Below are positions 1-8,615 of a stretch of DNA of 36,122 nucleotides, in pieces. Origin of the DNA: Phytobacter massiliensis JC163. GTDB taxonomy: Bacteria; Pseudomonadota; Gammaproteobacteria; Enterobacterales; Enterobacteriaceae. The first letter of the stretch is position 1. The number at the start of each line of letters is the position of its first letter. The stretch spans positions 45,435 to 81,556 of the forward strand of contig NZ_HE578945.1 in NCBI RefSeq assembly GCF_000321045.1. The letters are read 5' to 3'. A model generated the notes under the pieces. The model saw nothing but the letters and a program-made list of their open reading frames with translations. It was not told the DNA's origin and ran no database searches. The position numbers and the translations under genes were made by a program.

Positions 1-18
1 CTTATAGTGCTTTTCCTT

Positions 19-46
19 ATCATCACCCTGATACGGATGATTTTTT
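19..46 (+). terminator. weak terminator-like hairpin
   Basis: A six-base stem ATCATC/GATGAT with an 11-base loop is followed by a run of T. It could end a plus-strand transcript arriving from outside the window; in E. coli purL lies beyond glmY, but its orientation relative to this hairpin cannot be seen here. The stem is short and AT-rich. Confidence 0.3.
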
Positions 47-72
47 AAAACGTTAACTGGCTCTCGCTATGC

Positions 73-90
73 TGTCGGGGATCTGCGACA
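73..90 (+). promoter_or_regulatory. GlrR binding site 1 (glmY activator)
   Basis: Perfect TGTC-N10-GACA inverted repeat, the recognition motif known for the response regulator GlrR upstream of glmY. First of three such sites, about 200 bases upstream of the sigma-54 promoter, as expected for an enhancer element. Confidence 0.8.
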
Positions 91-105
91 GCAGGCGGTT
101 TCTGG

Positions 106-123
106 TGTCGCCAGAAGGCGACA
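106..123 (+). promoter_or_regulatory. GlrR binding site 2
   Basis: Second perfect TGTC-N10-GACA element. It is 33 bp from site 1, start to start, so both lie on nearly the same DNA face. Confidence 0.8.
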
Positions 124-168
124 CGTAACCCATTGTTTTTGAAGGCATGAAAAATCCTGGATCTCTGG

Positions 169-186
169 CGTCTCTTTTTGACGACA
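169..186 (+). promoter_or_regulatory. GlrR binding site 3
   Basis: CGTC-N10-GACA, one mismatch from the TGTC-N10-GACA motif. It is 63 bp downstream of site 2, making the three-site array known for glmY in enterobacteria. Confidence 0.7.
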
Positions 187-228
187 GTCTGCTGAAAATA
201 TGTTCGCGTCAGCAATGGCGGTATTCAC

Positions 229-241
229 TTTCAACCCTTTG
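229..241 (+). promoter_or_regulatory. IHF-like site between GlrR sites and promoter
   Basis: TTTCAACCCTTTG matches the IHF consensus WATCAANNNNTTR at all specified positions but one. Its position between enhancer sites and the sigma-54 promoter fits an IHF bend bringing GlrR to the polymerase. Motif match only. Confidence 0.5.
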
Positions 242-266
242 AAAAACAGCATGTTAATAAAATGTT

Positions 267-301
267 TTGCACTCTGGCACGGTTACTGCATAATAAACAG
301 C
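267..301 (+). promoter_or_regulatory. overlapping sigma-54 and sigma-70-like promoters of glmY
   Basis: TGGCAC-N6-TGCA carries the invariant GG (276-277) and GC (288-289) of sigma-54 promoters with standard spacing, placing the start about 12 bases on, near 301. TTGCAC (267-272) and CATAAT (289-294), 16 bp apart, form a sigma-70-type promoter aimed at the same start. This dual arrangement is known for E. coli glmY. Confidence 0.8.
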
Positions 302-492
302 AGTGGCTCATTCACCTTCTTATGTCAGCCCCTTCGGGACGCGCTACATAAACCTCGAATGACGCACTTAAAGGTGCCTGCCGTCCAACTGCTGATAACA
401 AGCGTAAGCTTTTTCAGAACCAGGGCGAAACGTCGAGTAAGGCACCGCCTAATTGCTAAACAAAGCCGGGTTTTTACCCGGCTTTGTTTTTT
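301..492 (+). ncRNA. glmY: GlmY small RNA
   Basis: The stretch resembles E. coli GlmY closely, including the 5' end AGTGGCTCATTCACC and the conserved central segments. It ends in a strong intrinsic terminator, with an 11-bp stem (461-471 with 476-486) and a T tract at 487-492. GlmY is known to sequester the adaptor RapZ, which protects the related sRNA GlmZ and so raises GlmS (glucosamine-6-phosphate synthase) production. It lies just upstream of glrK, whose product with GlrR activates its sigma-54 promoter, so sensor, regulator and target are neighbours. The 5' end is set from the promoter geometry and could be 301 or 302. Confidence 0.93.
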
Positions 493-557
493 CTGACTTT
501 CCCGTAGCGTCTTACTCGGCTAGCATCCTGTTAACCTTTATTGTTGAGAGTATCGCG

Positions 558-1994
558 TTGAAACGCTGGCCTGTTTTCCCCCGCTCCCTGCGTCAGTTGG
601 TGATGATGGCGTTTCTGCTTATCCTGCTGCCGCTATTAGTGCTGGCCTGGCAGGCGTGGCAGAGTCTGAACGCCCTCAGCGCCCAGGCGGCGCAGACTAA
701 CCGCACCACCCTGATAGACGCCCGCCGCAGCGAGGCGATGACCAACGCCGCGCTGGAGATGGAGCGTAGCTACCGCCAGTACTGCGTGCTGGACGACCGG
801 ACGCTCGAACGGGTTTACCAGAGCCAGCGCAAACGCTACAGCGAAATGCTGGACGCCCACGCTGGCGTGCTGCCCGATAAGAAACTCTACCAGGCGCTGC
901 GGGATGATTTAAACGACCTGGCGCAGCTACAGTGCAGCAACTCCGGCCCTTCGGCAGAGGCATCCGCGCGGCTGGAAGCGTTCGCCGCCGCCAATACCGA
1001 GATGGTGCAGTCCACCCGCGAAGTGGTTTTCTCGCGCGGGCAGCAGCTCCAGCAGGAGATTGCCGAGCGCGGACAGTTTTTCGGCTGGCAGGCGCTGGTG
1101 CTCTTTTTACTCAGCCTGGCGCTGGTACTGCTGTTTACGCGGATGATTATCGGCCCGGTAAAAGGCATCGAGCGGATGATTAACCGGCTGGGGGAAGGGC
1201 GCTCATTGGGCAATACCGTCGTGTTTAAGGGGCCGCGCGAGCTGCGCTACGTCGGCGAGCGTATCATCTGGCTGAGCGAGCGGCTTGCCTGGCTCGAATC
1301 CCAGCGCCATCAGTTTTTACGCCATCTCTCCCATGAACTTAAAACCCCGCTTGCCAGCATGCGCGAAGGGACGGAACTGCTGGCCGATGAGGTCGTCGGC
1401 CCGTTAACGGCAGAGCAAAAAGAGGTGGTGGATATTCTCGACGGCAGCAGCCGCAATTTACAGAAGCTTATCGAGCAGCTGCTTGATTACAACCGCAAGC
1501 TGGCCGATGGCGCGGTGGAGCTGGAAACCGTAGAGATAGCGCCCCTGACAGAGATGGTGATATCTGCTCACAGTTTACCGGCGCGGGCTAAAATGATGCA
1601 TACCGATGTGGTTCTCGATGTCCCCGCCTGCCGGGCTGAGCCCATGCTGTTGATGAGCGTGCTGGACAATCTCTACTCGAACGCGGTGCACTATGGCGCT
1701 GAATCCGGTAACATTCTTATTCACAGTTACCATGCCGAGGGCAGGCTGCGCATTGACGTTGCCAATACCGGCACGCCGATCCCGGAATCCGAAAGCGGGA
1801 TGATCTTCGAACCCTTTTTTCAGGGCAGCCATCAGCGCAAAGGGGCGGTAAAGGGCAGCGGCCTGGGGCTGAGTATCGCCAGAGACTGTATTCGCCGGAT
1901 GCACGGCGAGCTGCATCTGGCGACCGTCGCTAACGCTGATGTCTGTTTTCGCATTGAGTTACCGCTTGATGCGCCGGAAAAATCCATAAAATGA
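558..1994 (+). CDS. glrK: sensor histidine kinase GlrK (QseE)
   Basis: Inner-membrane histidine kinase of the GlrK/GlrR system, which senses envelope-related signals and phosphorylates GlrR. The 478-aa product closely matches E. coli GlrK (475 aa). A first membrane segment lies near residues 12-34, a periplasmic domain follows, and a second membrane segment near 180-200 leads into a HAMP-like linker. The HisKA motif HLSHELKTP carries the phospho-acceptor His at residue 259, and the ATPase domain has DNLYSNA and GSGLGLS. The start is a TTG at 558, preceded by GAGAG; it gives the family N-terminus KRWPVFPRSL. The ATG at 453 in the same frame is rejected because it lies inside GlmY. The stop overlaps qseG by ATGA. 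Confidence 0.95.
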   Translation: MKRWPVFPRSLRQLVMMAFLLILLPLLVLAWQAWQSLNALSAQAAQTNRTTLIDARRSEAMTNAALEMERSYRQYCVLDDRTLERVYQSQRKRYSEMLDAHAGVLPDKKLYQALRDDLNDLAQLQCSNSGPSAEASARLEAFAAANTEMVQSTREVVFSRGQQLQQEIAERGQFFGWQALVLFLLSLALVLLFTRMIIGPVKGIERMINRLGEGRSLGNTVVFKGPRELRYVGERIIWLSERLAWLESQRHQFLRHLSHELKTPLASMREGTELLADEVVGPLTAEQKEVVDILDGSSRNLQKLIEQLLDYNRKLADGAVELETVEIAPLTEMVISAHSLPARAKMMHTDVVLDVPACRAEPMLLMSVLDNLYSNAVHYGAESGNILIHSYHAEGRLRIDVANTGTPIPESESGMIFEPFFQGSHQRKGAVKGSGLGLSIARDCIRRMHGELHLATVANADVCFRIELPLDAPEKSIK

Positions 1995-2719
1995 AGCGAA
2001 ATCTGATGTCGCACGTTTTTTCCCGCGTGACTGGCGCGGTGATATTACCTGGTAAAATACTACGCACGCTTACCTGCCTGCTGCTGGCGGGCTGTGTTTC
2101 GCAGGCGCCTGAGCGCACGGTACACGAACAGACCGGCGCGCAGCTCCCGGACCATCAGCTGGCCGATTTTCTGCTGGCGGATTGCGACGCCATCTGGGCG
2201 CAGAAAGGCAAGGCTTTTGATACCAACCCCCTGTTCTGGCTGCGTGGGATAGACTGCGCAAGCCGTCTATCGCCTGCGGCGGCCCGCGCCGAGGCGCGAC
2301 GCTGGTCCGATGATACCTGGCAGGATGCGTTCAAAAGCGGCATTCTACTTGCCAATGCCAAAATCTCGCCGGTCGAGCGGCGTCAGAACACGCAGCGTCT
2401 CGACGCCCTCAGCCCGCAAATTCCCGCGCCGGTGCGCCCGCTGTATCAGCTCTGGCGCGATGGTCAGAGCGGGCAAATCCAGTTAGCGGAGGAGCGGGCG
2501 CGCTACGGTAAGCTCCAGCAAACCAGCGATGCCGAGCTGGACACCCTTCGTCAGCAGCAGCAGTTCCTGCATGAACAGCTGGAAACCACCACCCGCAAGC
2601 TGGAAAACCTGACCGATATTGAGCGGCGGCTCTACAGCCGCAAGCCCGCAGGCGGCGATCTGCCGGATAACGCGCGGCCAGCAAAGGACGACGCTAAACC
2701 CGAGGAGGCAAAACCATGA
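1991..2719 (+). CDS. qseG: outer-membrane lipoprotein QseG
   Basis: QseG (YfhG) is the lipoprotein partner of GlrK; in E. coli it sits in the outer membrane and interacts with the kinase. The product is 242 aa (E. coli about 237). A hydrophobic signal segment ends in the lipobox LLAGC, with the lipidated Cys near residue 35. A charged helical stretch near residues 170-215 (TLRQQQQFLHEQLE...TRKLENLTDIERRL) looks coiled-coil. The tail is rich in Lys, Pro, Ala and Glu and is the most divergent part. ATGA overlaps at both ends (glrK stop, glrR start) imply translational coupling. The N-terminal 35 residues differ most from E. coli. Confidence 0.92.
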   Translation: MKRNLMSHVFSRVTGAVILPGKILRTLTCLLLAGCVSQAPERTVHEQTGAQLPDHQLADFLLADCDAIWAQKGKAFDTNPLFWLRGIDCASRLSPAAARAEARRWSDDTWQDAFKSGILLANAKISPVERRQNTQRLDALSPQIPAPVRPLYQLWRDGQSGQIQLAEERARYGKLQQTSDAELDTLRQQQQFLHEQLETTTRKLENLTDIERRLYSRKPAGGDLPDNARPAKDDAKPEEAKP

Positions 2720-4053
2720 CCAGCCGAAAACCCGCCCGTCTGCTGCTGGTGGATGACGACCCAGGGCTGCTGAAACTGCTTGGCCTGCGCCTGACCAGCG
2801 AAGGCTACGGCGTCGTCACTGCCGGAAGCGGGCAGGAGGGGCTGCGGGCGCTGAGCCGCGAAAAAATCGATCTGGTGATTAGCGATCTCAGGATGGATGA
2901 AATGGACGGCATGCAGCTCTTTACTGAGATCCAGCGGGTGCAGCCCGGCATGCCGGTTATCATCCTTACTGCTCACGGCTCTATTCCCGATGCCGTCGCC
3001 GCCACCCAGCAGGGGGTGTTCAGTTTTCTGACCAAGCCGGTGGATAAAGACGCCCTCTATAAAGCGATTGATGACGCTCTTGAGCACACCGCCCCCGCTT
3101 CGGACGAACAGTGGCGCGACGGTATTATTACCCGCAGCCCCGTGATGCTGCGCCTGCTGGAGCAGGCGAGAATGGTGGCGCAGTCGGACGTCAGCGTGCT
3201 GATTAACGGCCAGAGCGGCACCGGCAAAGAGATCCTCGCCCAGGCGATTCATAACGCCAGCCCGCGCAGCAAGCACGCCTTTATCGCCATTAACTGCGGC
3301 GCGCTGCCGGAACAGCTGCTGGAGTCAGAGCTGTTTGGCCACGCCCGCGGCGCGTTTACCGGCGCGGTCAGCAATCGTGAAGGGCTCTTTCAGGCGGCAG
3401 AAGGGGGCACGCTGTTTCTGGATGAGATTGGCGACATGCCGATCCCACTGCAGGTTAAGCTGCTGCGCGTATTGCAGGAGCGCAAGGTGCGCCCGCTGGG
3501 CAGCAACCGCGACATCGACATTGACGTGCGCATTCTCTCCGCCACCCACCGCGACCTGCCGAAGGCGATGACCCGCGGCGAGTTCCGCGAAGATCTCTTT
3601 TACCGCCTGAACGTGGTGAACCTCAAAATCCCCACCCTTGCCGAGCGGGCCGAAGATATTCCGCTGCTGGCTAACCACCTGTTGCGCCAGGCGGCGGATC
3701 GCCATAAACCATTTGTGCGCGCCTTTTCCACCGATGCGCTCAAGCGGCTGATGGCCGCGAGCTGGCCGGGTAACGTTCGCCAGCTGGTTAACGTCATTGA
3801 GCAGTGCGTGGCGCTGACATCGTCGCCGGTGATTAGCGACGCGCTGGTAGAGCAGGCGCTGGAGGGGGAGAATACCGCGCTGCCGACCTTTGCCGACGCG
3901 CGTAATCAGTTCGAGCTGAACTACCTGCGCAAGCTGCTGCAAATCACCAAAGGCAACGTGACCCACGCCGCCAGAATGGCCGGGCGCAACCGCACCGAAT
4001 TCTATAAGTTGCTCTCCCGTCATGAACTGGATGCAAACGACTTTAAAGAGTAA
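2716..4053 (+). CDS. glrR: sigma-54-dependent response regulator GlrR (QseF)
   Basis: Transcriptional activator phosphorylated by GlrK; it switches on glmY from its sigma-54 promoter. At 445 aa it is one residue longer than E. coli GlrR. The receiver domain (residues 1-120) has the acidic pocket DDD at 13-15 and phospho-acceptor Asp57 in ISDLRMD. The central AAA+ domain has Walker A GQSGTGKE, the sigma-54 contact loop GAFTGA and Walker B GTLFLDEIGD. A Fis-type helix-turn-helix near the C-terminus (GNVTHAARMAGRNRTEFYKLL) reads DNA. Three TGTC-N10-GACA sites at 73-186 are its expected targets. It overlaps qseG by four bases and is followed 71 bases later by glnB. Confidence 0.96.
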   Translation: MTSRKPARLLLVDDDPGLLKLLGLRLTSEGYGVVTAGSGQEGLRALSREKIDLVISDLRMDEMDGMQLFTEIQRVQPGMPVIILTAHGSIPDAVAATQQGVFSFLTKPVDKDALYKAIDDALEHTAPASDEQWRDGIITRSPVMLRLLEQARMVAQSDVSVLINGQSGTGKEILAQAIHNASPRSKHAFIAINCGALPEQLLESELFGHARGAFTGAVSNREGLFQAAEGGTLFLDEIGDMPIPLQVKLLRVLQERKVRPLGSNRDIDIDVRILSATHRDLPKAMTRGEFREDLFYRLNVVNLKIPTLAERAEDIPLLANHLLRQAADRHKPFVRAFSTDALKRLMAASWPGNVRQLVNVIEQCVALTSSPVISDALVEQALEGENTALPTFADARNQFELNYLRKLLQITKGNVTHAARMAGRNRTEFYKLLSRHELDANDFKE

Positions 4054-4065
4054 AGCGCGAGTGGT

Positions 4066-4071
4066 TATGAT
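4066..4071 (+). promoter_or_regulatory. possible -10 element for glnB
   Basis: TATGAT lies 54 bases before the glnB start in the glrR-glnB gap. The -35 region (TTAAAG near 4043) is poor, so this is tentative; glnB may also be read from the glrK operon. Confidence 0.3.
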
Positions 4072-4115
4072 ACTGTGAACAACCGATTTCGTAGCTCACT
4101 GGCAAGCGTGTTTAA

Positions 4116-4463
<348 letters not shown>

Positions 4464-4490
4464 GTTAACTGAAAAATATCTATTAGCAGT

Positions 4491-4527
4491 AAAGGGCCAG
4501 ACGTTTAACCGCCTGGCCCTTTATCAT
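4491..4527. terminator. bidirectional terminator between glnB and the sugar operon
   Basis: Ten-base perfect stem AAAGGGCCAG/CTGGCCCTTT (4491-4500 with 4513-4522). The A and T ends of the stem give a U-rich 3' end on both strands. It can end glnB on plus and the gldA-like gene on minus, whose stop is at 4536. Confidence 0.75.
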
Positions 4528-4535
4528 GGTGCGCT

Positions 4536-5636
4536 TTATGCCTTAATAAAGCTGGAACCGTAGCTGTCGGCGGCCAGAAGCGCCGCATAAACTTTCTCTT
4601 CGGTGACGTTAAATGGCATGTTGTGAATGGTATCCCCTGGCAGGCAGGCCTGGGCCGCGACTTTGCGCATTTTACTTTCAACATTGCCAGTAACATTGAG
4701 CTGCTCGAGTGTAACCGGCAGGCCAACATCAATGCACAGTCGTAACACCGTTTCAAGCTCTTCCGTTGGTGCGTTTTCAAGAATTAATTGCGTTAATGTG
4801 CCGAAGGCGACTTTTTCGCCGTGGTACATCGAGTGCGTTTCTTCTAACACGGTGAAGCCGTTATGAATTGCATGAGCCGCCGCGAGGCCTCCGCTTTCAA
4901 AACCAACTCCGCTTAGATACGTATTGGCTTCCACAATGCGTTCTACGGCGTCGGTGACAACGTTACGCTCAACCGCCAGCAGCGCTATTTTCGCGTCGGT
5001 GAGAAGTGTTTCATAGCACTGTTTTGCGATACTCAGCGCCGCAACGGTAGGAAGCCCTCCCGCCATTGTAGAACTGGCGCTTTGCCGACAGGCGCGTGCT
5101 TCGAACCATGTCGCCAGCGCATCGCCAATGCCTGCTGCGAGTAGCCTGGCAGGGGCGTTAGCGATGATTTGCGTGTCGACCAGGACTAATGTGGGGTTGA
5201 AAGGTAAATCCAGGTAGGTGTCGAACTCTCCGTTATCCGTATATAACACCGACCATGAGCTGCACGGCGCATCGGTAGAAGCAATTGTTGGAATAATCAC
5301 CAGAGGCAGGCCTAAATAATAGGATACTGCTTTTGCCGCATCGATTGTCTTCCCGCCGCCAATACCGATAATGGCAGTACACTGATTTTTTTCCGCATCA
5401 GCCTGAATAGTGGCTATTGCATTGCGTGAACATTCCCCGGTAAAAGTCGAAAACCGACAGGCAATATTTTCACGTTCAAAGCTGGCGCTTAATATATCCT
5501 GAGTTAATCCAAGAACGAACGCGTCGCCAAGGACTAAAAATTTAGCGTTCAGATGTTTGATGTACGTTGCGACAGAACTTAAGATTCCGGCTCCCTGGAT
5601 ATATTTCCCCGGTGCCTGGATGATTTTTGCACTCAT
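4536..5636 (-). CDS. GldA-type glycerol/hydroxyketone dehydrogenase
   Basis: Iron-containing alcohol dehydrogenase family, closest to E. coli GldA, an NAD- and metal-dependent enzyme interconverting glycerol and dihydroxyacetone and also acting on hydroxyacetone and glycolaldehyde. It has the family N-terminus [11 protein letters not shown], the NAD-binding [13 protein letters not shown], and metal-ligand segments [21 protein letters not shown] and [10 protein letters not shown]. The chosen start (366 aa) is the ATG at 5636, preceded by GGAG at a good distance and matching the GldA N-terminus; the ATG at 5648 would place that GGAG inside the gene. It is last in the island operon, 27 bases after the aldolase gene. 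In E. coli gldA is likewise beside fsaB. The true substrate is inferred, and a second gldA may exist elsewhere. Confidence 0.85.
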   Translation of the reverse strand: MSAKIIQAPGKYIQGAGILSSVATYIKHLNAKFLVLGDAFVLGLTQDILSASFERENIACRFSTFTGECSRNAIATIQADAEKNQCTAIIGIGGGKTIDAAKAVSYYLGLPLVIIPTIASTDAPCSSWSVLYTDNGEFDTYLDLPFNPTLVLVDTQIIANAPARLLAAGIGDALATWFEARACRQSASSTMAGGLPTVAALSIAKQCYETLLTDAKIALLAVERNVVTDAVERIVEANTYLSGVGFESGGLAAAHAIHNGFTVLEETHSMYHGEKVAFGTLTQLILENAPTEELETVLRLCIDVGLPVTLEQLNVTGNVESKMRKVAAQACLPGDTIHNMPFNVTEEKVYAALLAADSYGSSFIKA

Positions 5637-5663
5637 CATATTCTCCATAATATGTACGCTGGA

Positions 5664-6329
5664 TTATTTAATATCCAGGCTACCGTATGCTGACCGCCAG
5701 TCGTTTTGGAATTGTGCTACAGCAGCATCGACAGAGGGGTTATCCAGGAGCTTCCCGGCGAGATCGGCGGGAAGCGTGACGCACTCGCAGCCCGCCATCA
5801 GGCAATCCAGGAACTGTTGATTGTTTTTGTAACTGGCACCAAAGACTTTGCAGTGTGGAGCATGCAGTGCGAGAATTTTGACGAGCGCACTAACGATTTC
5901 AAGGCCATTTCCTGAAAGCGCTTCGATACGATTGTAATAGGGCGCGACATATTCCGCACCAGCGAGGGCCGCCAGTAAACCTTGCGTTGTGGTATATACG
6001 GCGGTGCCTAGCGTTCTGACATTCCGTGCTTTAAGTTGCTTTATCGCCTTTAGCCCTTCGGCTGTAACAGGAATTTTAATAACGATATCATTATCCATCT
6101 TACTGAGTCTGCTGGCCTCTTCAACCATACCGGCACAATCAGAGGCGATGACCTGAGAAAATATCATTCGGCCTTTTCCAAGCACTGCGCGAATTTGTGG
6201 TATAAGCACAGATAGCGCCACCCCTGATTTAGCCGTGATGCTGGGATTCATTGTTACGCCAGCTAGCGGTAAATTTTCTTCAAACCGTTTAATGTCATTT
6301 AAATTAGCAGTATCAACATATAATTTCAT
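5664..6329 (-). CDS. fructose-6-phosphate aldolase-type enzyme (FSA, TalC/MipB family)
   Basis: A 221-aa class I aldolase of the FSA/transaldolase family; E. coli FsaA and FsaB (220 aa) cleave fructose 6-phosphate to dihydroxyacetone and glyceraldehyde 3-phosphate. The Schiff-base lysine is Lys85 in KIPVTAEGL. Gln59 (FSQV) and Tyr131 (APYYNRI) sit at the numbered FsaA positions, which distinguishes true FSA from transaldolase. Also intact are GVTMNPSI near residue 24, LGTAVY near 107 and AGCECVTLP. E. coli FsaA accepts dihydroxyacetone, hydroxyacetone and glycolaldehyde as donors. A GldA-type reductase next to it supports release of such a ketone or aldehyde. RBS AAGGA is 8 bases before the ATG. 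Confidence 0.88.
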   Translation of the reverse strand: MKLYVDTANLNDIKRFEENLPLAGVTMNPSITAKSGVALSVLIPQIRAVLGKGRMIFSQVIASDCAGMVEEASRLSKMDNDIVIKIPVTAEGLKAIKQLKARNVRTLGTAVYTTTQGLLAALAGAEYVAPYYNRIEALSGNGLEIVSALVKILALHAPHCKVFGASYKNNQQFLDCLMAGCECVTLPADLAGKLLDNPSVDAAVAQFQNDWRSAYGSLDIK

Positions 6330-6375
6330 GGTATTAATCCTTAAGGTTTATTGCTCTAAGTTTTTTATTAACAGG

Positions 6376-7704
6376 TTAATGGCTAACTGCTGGTCTTTCG
6401 TTATTTAGCGAGTCGTTTCTACTGTATAACTTAGGCCAGAATAGCGAATAGCAAAGAATAAATATGAAACAGATGAGTGGCATAATAAATCCTGTTGCCA
6501 TGTTATAGTGATCGGCAATAGCGCCCATAATAATAGGCATTACGGCTCCGCCGACAATTGACATGACTATGATCGATGATGCTTTTTTTGTCTGTCCGCC
6601 CAGGCCGCTAATTCCCAATGAAAAAATAGCCGGGAACATGATTGACATAAAATAAAAACTTAGAATTAATGAAACTACTGCCAGATAACCATCTGAATAG
6701 ATGATAACTATCATTAGTGCTGAGTTGATTAAAGCAAAAAATGCAAGAACCACATGTGTCTTAATTTTACTCAAAATCATTCCGCCAGTCAGACGCCCAA
6801 TCATGAACAAGCCAAACCCCCCGAAAGCAAGCAGCTGGGATGCACCGCGTTCGGTAAATTTGTAGACCTCATCCGCCTGATAGCACCAACTGGAGGGAAG
6901 AATACTGACCAGTCCGGCGCTCATTGCGGGGGAGTGTTCGACAACGTAGTTAATAAAGAAGCTAAAAATACCAGTCTGACCAGCGACATATAAAAATTGC
7001 GCCACGACAGCTAAAATAAAATGAGGGAACATCCAGAACGGTTTACCAGCCGCTCCAATACTTTCATCAGCCTCAGGTACAACCTCGGGAACTTTAGTTC
7101 TGGAGAAAATAAAAAGTATCAGCGTGACGGCGAGGAAGATGCCAAGATAAGGGATAAATAATCCATCGTTAGTTTTTGACACTTCTCCTGTAGCAGAGAG
7201 AACAAAGTGCCCGCCAATAAGTGGTCCAAAAATCAGGCCAAGACCGGCAATAGACTGTGATATATTTAACCTTGCAGCACCACCATCTTTGTTTCCAAGG
7301 ATAATAACGTATGGGTTGGCAATGGTTTCTATACATGTAAGCCCTGCGGCAAGAATAAATATACCTGCCAGGAAAAAAAGATATTCTCCATAAAAGGTTG
7401 CCAGCATAAAGGTACTGGTTCCACACATAATTAGGATCAATCCAACCACAATGCCTGATTTATACCCGTATCGCTGTGCCAGCATGCCCGCCGGGATGGC
7501 GACAAAAAAATAGCTGATATAATTCGCAAACTGAATTAGAGCTGATTTTGCTTTGGTGATTTCCAGCGTGTTTTGAAAGTGTTTATTAAGTATATCTATC
7601 ATTCCTGTGCTGAATCCAAGCACAAGAAATAGCATTGAGATGATGCAAAATATTTTCAGTTGATTACTACCATCCGGGGAAGTGAACAACCCTTGTCTAT
7701 TCAT
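6376..7704 (-). CDS. FucP-type MFS sugar:H+ symporter
   Basis: A 442-aa inner-membrane permease of the fucose-glucose/galactose MFS family (FucP/GluP/NagP). About twelve hydrophobic segments are visible. The family marks are Asp37 in the first helix (TGMIDILN) and Glu126 in helix 4 (CIETIANPY), aligning with the ion-coupling Asp46 and Glu135 of E. coli FucP. Loop 2-3 reads AGMLAQRYGYKSGI, typical of the family. FucP carries L-fucose, L-galactose and D-arabinose, so those or a ketose are possible substrates; I cannot assign one. It starts 2 bases after the kinase stop, so coupling is likely. Base composition is about 40% GC in the line counted, well below the backbone. Confidence 0.85.
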   Translation of the reverse strand: MNRQGLFTSPDGSNQLKIFCIISMLFLVLGFSTGMIDILNKHFQNTLEITKAKSALIQFANYISYFFVAIPAGMLAQRYGYKSGIVVGLILIMCGTSTFMLATFYGEYLFFLAGIFILAAGLTCIETIANPYVIILGNKDGGAARLNISQSIAGLGLIFGPLIGGHFVLSATGEVSKTNDGLFIPYLGIFLAVTLILFIFSRTKVPEVVPEADESIGAAGKPFWMFPHFILAVVAQFLYVAGQTGIFSFFINYVVEHSPAMSAGLVSILPSSWCYQADEVYKFTERGASQLLAFGGFGLFMIGRLTGGMILSKIKTHVVLAFFALINSALMIVIIYSDGYLAVVSLILSFYFMSIMFPAIFSLGISGLGGQTKKASSIIVMSIVGGAVMPIIMGAIADHYNMATGFIMPLICFIFILCYSLFWPKLYSRNDSLNNERPAVSH

Positions 7705-7706
7705 TG

Positions 7707-8615
7707 CTACATCTCCTTGTGTATACCAAGTTTTTCTATAATAAAAGCATCATATTCCGGTTGCGCACCGTCTTTAGTCGCCACCCACGATCCCAGAGTC
7801 GATGCCCGATATAATGAAATGTCTGGTTTAAAATCAGAACTGATCAATGCATGGATCATTGATGCAAAAAAAGCATCGCCAGCACCAATAGTATTTTTTA
7901 CCTTAACAGGGATACTCTGGCCTTTATATATTTTGCCTTTCCAGTACAGTAACGGGGGTTTATCACCGCAGGTGAGGCACAGGGTCTTCTCACCTGTTAT
8001 CTTTATCAGAGATAATAACTGTTCCTCCTTGTCTTGTGATTTGATTCCATGGAAGGTAGCGATCTTGTCCATTTCATCTTCATTTAACTTAATGAAATCT
8101 GCCTTTTTTAAAAATTGGCAAACAATATGAATATCGTTCTGCCCTTCCCGTAAATTGACATCAAAACATTTAAGTCCATGAAATTTAGTTAGAAAATCAT
8201 CAAAAGAATGCTGATTGAACGCGCTTCGTAGCGCTACTGAGCCAAAGACAAACGCATCGCAGGCCAGTCTGGTTGCACCAGTCCGGAAACTAATATAATC
8301 CCAGGCCGCAGGGGTATGAATGAAATAATTCGCATCGCCATTAGCGTCGATTTTTACATCAACAATCCCCGTTCCTACATTGTCAAGCATCGCGATTTCA
8401 CTGGGGTCGCACTGCCACTCTTCTTTAATAATTCTTAGCGATTCCCGTCCCAGTTCATCGTTGCCCACGCTTGATACCGGGATAGTTCTACAGCCTAACT
8501 TATTCAGGTGGTAAGCAACATTCAGCGTTGCTCCGCCATGCAGAGGAGCCTGACCTTCCACGCAGTCCCACAGAATTTCGCAGGCCAGAAGGCAGGATGG
8601 CTTAACGATGGTCAT
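7707..8615 (-). CDS. PfkB/ribokinase-family sugar kinase
   Basis: A 302-aa carbohydrate kinase of the PfkB family, resembling fructokinases. Near the N-terminus HGGATLNVAYHLNKLG is the sugar-binding region, followed by VSSVGNDELGRESL. Near the C-terminus NTIGAGDAFFASM holds the anion hole and catalytic Asp. FDVNLREGQND and FIKLNEDE are also typical. The ATG at 8615 is chosen because GGGAG lies 7-8 bases upstream; it overlaps the cupin gene by 14 bases. An upstream ATG at 8648 has no such site. In this operon it probably phosphorylates the imported sugar to a substrate for the FSA-type aldolase. Sugar specificity is unknown. Confidence 0.85.
   Translation of the reverse strand: MTIVKPSCLLACEILWDCVEGQAPLHGGATLNVAYHLNKLGCRTIPVSSVGNDELGRESLRIIKEEWQCDPSEIAMLDNVGTGIVDVKIDANGDANYFIHTPAAWDYISFRTGATRLACDAFVFGSVALRSAFNQHSFDDFLTKFHGLKCFDVNLREGQNDIHIVCQFLKKADFIKLNEDEMDKIATFHGIKSQDKEEQLLSLIKITGEKTLCLTCGDKPPLLYWKGKIYKGQSIPVKVKNTIGAGDAFFASMIHALISSDFKPDISLYRASTLGSWVATKDGAQPEYDAFIIEKLGIHKEM

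Noticed and set aside
200-496. 98-codon plus-strand open frame across glmY
   Set aside because: It overlaps the sigma-54 promoter and the sRNA; no ribosome site and no protein-like sequence.
453-557. ATG-initiated N-terminal extension of glrK
   Set aside because: It lies within the GlmY terminator region and adds residues not found in the family; the TTG at 558 with GAGAG upstream gives the conserved N-terminus.
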